Below, one piece after another: positions 60,897 to 64,000 of a stretch of 64,000 nucleotides of DNA. Position numbers and translations under genes: made by a program. The notes beneath the pieces were generated by a model. It searched no databases and was not told the origin of the DNA. It saw nothing but the letters and a program-made list of their open reading frames with translations. Source of the stretch: Lethocerus indicus (taxonomy: Eukaryota > Arthropoda > Insecta > Hemiptera > Belostomatidae); NCBI GenBank assembly GCA_019843655.1, contig JACDQD010000106.1, positions 2,170,001 to 2,234,000 on the forward strand, written 5' to 3'. The number at the start of each line of letters is the position of its first letter. The first letter of the stretch is position 1.

Positions 60897-63800
60897 CTAA
60901 AACCAATATAGCGTCACAACCTTCGGAATTTGTTAAATCATTCTGGTTTTTATTTTATAGAATGTTCCGGAGTTACTAGACTCGAACAATTCAATCGATT
61001 GCCAAAGTCTCGAATGTTGGTATATGTTTGATTTCTGGATGAAGATCTGGCTTCATCATAAACAAAGTATACTACGACATACATAGTAGAATTAAAGTGG
61101 CAAGTCTCTATGGTAAAATACCGAGAAAAGACTGAATTAAGGGATCATGATTTCGCTTATGTACTAATTCTGTTGTGCGATGCCTGCCATTAATATTAAG
61201 CGTTTGGAAAATATTATGAAGGGTATATCCTATTTTTAATAATTTAATAAGTGACAAATCTTTGTCTATTATTGTCTTTGTCTATCTCGGCTATCTAGCC
61301 GAGATTATCAGAAAAGTAAACAAGTAAATTCAAATTTACTGACCTCCCTACAAAATATCCTGGTCATCAGCGAATTCCCGCTCTTACCTAGTGTTGTGTT
61401 GCGGATCTAAGATACCCGATGACATAAAAAGTAAAATGTGAAGAAACATTTCCTTTATCTGTTTCCTACTATACTCAGAGAATGCGGATTACTAAAATGT
61501 AAATTTCCTCATCCCGCCACGCTTGAATTATCTCTCTTGGCGCTGGACACCATTCTACCCGTCGCACTTTCTAGTTTTAAACTGCCAGAAAACAATTCGA
61601 CCTAATTTTTTCCAACTCGCCTATAGCCGGAATAATTAACGAGTTGGCTCTATTTTTTCGCTAGCTATTAATTTCGGGGCTATTAAATTATAAAGAATTG
61701 TCATAATCCAAAATATTTAGGCAGAAAGAGGGTAATATTTTAGATCGCCGGTGCAATTTATAAACATAATATATTGAAAATATTTTATGTAAATAACTAG
61801 AAAAAATAGTATGAAATCTTAAGAAAGTATAACTTAATCTTAATGTCCTTTTTTAAGACTTTTAACGGCACTATATGTTTATTAATTAAGAAGGAAAGTA
61901 AATATTGAGGAAAATGGACCCGGAGTTAAACTTACTGTAAGTCATCGAAAAAATGTTATATTAACAGAAAATTACTAGAATTCGGTTTCACAAGTTGGGT
62001 GATACGAAAGAATATATATACAGACGATTAGATATTATTCATACAGTTTCTTCCGGTACGTTGTGAGCTGGCAGTTCATTGGCCAATAAAAAAGATGTAT
62101 ATTTGGTTGGAGGGCGGGTCGGTTTATGTTGGCGGGCGGACGTTTGGTATTCATGTATTCAGAAGGTTACAAATACATTCTGGGCGGCCGTAAGCAACCC
62201 CACCCCTCGTTTTGTACTGTTTATTGAAGGGGCCAGGTTTTATGGGCTCGCTGGATCGTTCGATCAAATCGAACTAGTTGAATTTTCAGTTTGAACACTG
62301 TCGGATGGCCGTCGCAGTCCGGCGTTAAACTGAAACATACTGATCCATCAATTCTGCCAAGAGATGAGGCGATGATTTTTGGCGTGCCGGAAATAAAAGG
62401 CAACACCAACGTTGCGGGATCGGCATAATTTTTATGCTTAAAATTTACGACGACATTATGGGAAACTGAATTTTCGTCTGTTCGTTTACAGGTTCGACCG
62501 GTTCTTTCGGTTTAGAACTTGTACCAATTTCCTATCGGTATTTATTATCGTAGTTAAAGTTCAGAAACGAAATCACTATTTGTGACCGTCCAGGAATATA
62601 CTGTTTACAGGGTTATTCCCATCCGCAACGGTTGGGGATATTGAAATATTGACTTAACCCTGCTGCCAACCCAGTAATCCTGAAGACAGCGAGAATCTTA
62701 AATAACAAGAGGGCCGATAAAGAAAAACCAATCTTGCACCGAATTTTATTTCGCTTTAACAGTTTATTGAAATTAAAATCAATTTGTTTTTTAATGCAGG
62801 CCTGCGGTGACTGCATTTTTCCATTAAAGTTTGGAATAAACACACTTTTGTCGGAACTAAGGAAACAGAAAATCCCCGATTCCAGTACTCCGTCATAGTA
62901 TTTGATCCCATCTCAAATTTTAAATTTTCTTAAGGTCTCTGTTTCTATTAGTCAGATTATCTCTCAACCGAGAGTCCTAATATGAAATATCGAAGTATCA
63001 TATATAGAAATATTCTACAAACTAATATAGCGGGAGGGTAGTTTTATATAAATTTAGCATTCAATGTAAATGTTAGTAAAAAATTGGATCTCCTTCCTGT
63101 TGTGGCGACTTCCTTCAGGTTTTATTTTCCTCAGTCGCAAGAAGAAATTCCGTCCTAGACGTACCATTCGGCGTGCGTACTTAATTTTATTCGTTGCTTA
63201 ATGGATTGACTCCGTTTGGAATTTCTTCTAGGGACTTGAGCGTCTCTCGCCGGGACATTAGGACGTTCCGGAGTCGGTTAAATGGAGTGGAACGGTACCG
63301 AGGGAAAGGGAAGGGATGTTAAAGCGGAATGACACGGAGTTAATTCTATTTGAGGGCTGTCGGTCAAGGCCGGGAGCGGATCAGACCCGCCCCCCTTACC
63401 CCCTTTCGTCCTCCTGTAAGCCCCTGGCGGAATTAAAGTGGGGGCATTTTGTATGAATGATATTATAAAGTTGGCAGACTCCTGCTAGAACCAATTAAGT
63501 TTAAAAGTGAAACCGGCTTAACTGGATTAACGAATGAAACGTTAATGCCGAGTGTTAAAATAAGTTTAAAAATAGAATTAAACGGGCTGAACTGGGGTTA
63601 GTCAAAATAGGACACTAAACAGTCTTCAAGAAAGGACTTAATTAGGGTTTAACTGCGCTTATCTTTTCTTCCTTCATTTACATCTGAACCAGAGCCTTCT
63701 CGGCAACTGTGCTCGGTTGACACTATTATAACATCATTAAGCCATAAACAGAATTACATTGCTGTCAATTTATAATTTCAATTCAATCTCATTATGATTG

Positions 63801-64000
63801 ATAGGTGATAGGTAGAGAGACCAATGAGCGATGAGCAACCAATTGCGGGGCTCAGGTTTTGTATTCTTCTATTTGTTTTGTCAGGGGCTAAACCTGATTC
63901 AGTTTTGTTTCAAATTTACTTGTATCATATTTACCTGAATTGCTGCACTGTTGTATCCTATTGATGTTGTGAAAGTAAGGAATTACACTTTTCTTTTACA
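60897..64000 (-). other. 5' intron or flank of dpr; no exon identified
   Basis: The phase-1 acceptor at 60896/60897 requires an upstream coding exon carrying the start codon and signal peptide. I read this stretch for an ATG followed by a hydrophobic run and a donor in the right phase and found none I could support. The missing exon most likely lies to the right of the window. No other gene is recognised here. Confidence 0.65.

Noticed and set aside
63925..63985. Possible small dpr exon at the right edge ending AATTCAG|GTAAAT in phase 1
   Set aside because: Splice-like ends and phase fit, but the codons show no recognisable Dpr or signal-peptide sequence and the acceptor side is ambiguous. 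Short splice-like strings are common.
1..64000. CRISPR arrays, operons, bacterial promoters or phage modules
   Set aside because: No regularly spaced repeats and no dense coding. The spliced gene and non-LTR element show the DNA is eukaryotic.

Overview
The window looks like animal, most probably insect, nuclear DNA. It is AT-rich and poor in long open frames. One recognisable protein-coding gene lies on the minus strand, split into short exons with canonical GT/AG ends separated by introns of about 4.7 to 20 kb. There are also relics of non-LTR (Jockey-type) retrotransposons, an inverted-repeat element of MITE type and simple repeats. Nothing points to a bacterial or viral replicon. The species cannot be named from the sequence.

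The gene belongs to the Dpr (defective proboscis extension response) family of arthropod neuronal cell-surface proteins with two immunoglobulin domains. Reading right to left, the visible coding exons are 60694-60896 (proline-rich linker and start of Ig1), 52972-53133 (middle and end of Ig1), 48088-48222 (linker strand and start of Ig2), 27612-27825 (rest of Ig2) and 10651-10763 (C-terminal tail with a GPI-anchor-like hydrophobic end and stop codon). All four junctions join in frame and give 274 complete residues, plus one residue split at the 5' edge of the first visible exon. The exon or exons encoding the start codon and signal peptide were not found and probably lie beyond the right edge.

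Layout on the + strand: 1-10650 is 3' flank and presumed 3' UTR; 10651-60896 is the visible gene body; 60897-64000 is a further 5' intron or flank. The introns carry a two-copy dispersed repeat (23631-23983 and 27958-28313, the second inside a pair of 53-bp direct repeats just upstream of an acceptor), a frameshifted Jockey-like reverse transcriptase 3' fragment with polyadenylation signal and A-rich tail (about 43505-44250), a 186-bp element with 41-bp terminal inverted repeats (49162-49347) with a truncated relative at about 6346-6490, a possible older RT relic (about 55850-56100), a 50-bp TA microsatellite and several perfect palindromes.

I did not find a convincing undescribed multi-gene system. 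The most useful leads are the Dpr gene model, its possible intron-retention C-terminus, the repeat next to the Ig2 acceptor, and the inverted-repeat element with a hammerhead-like core.
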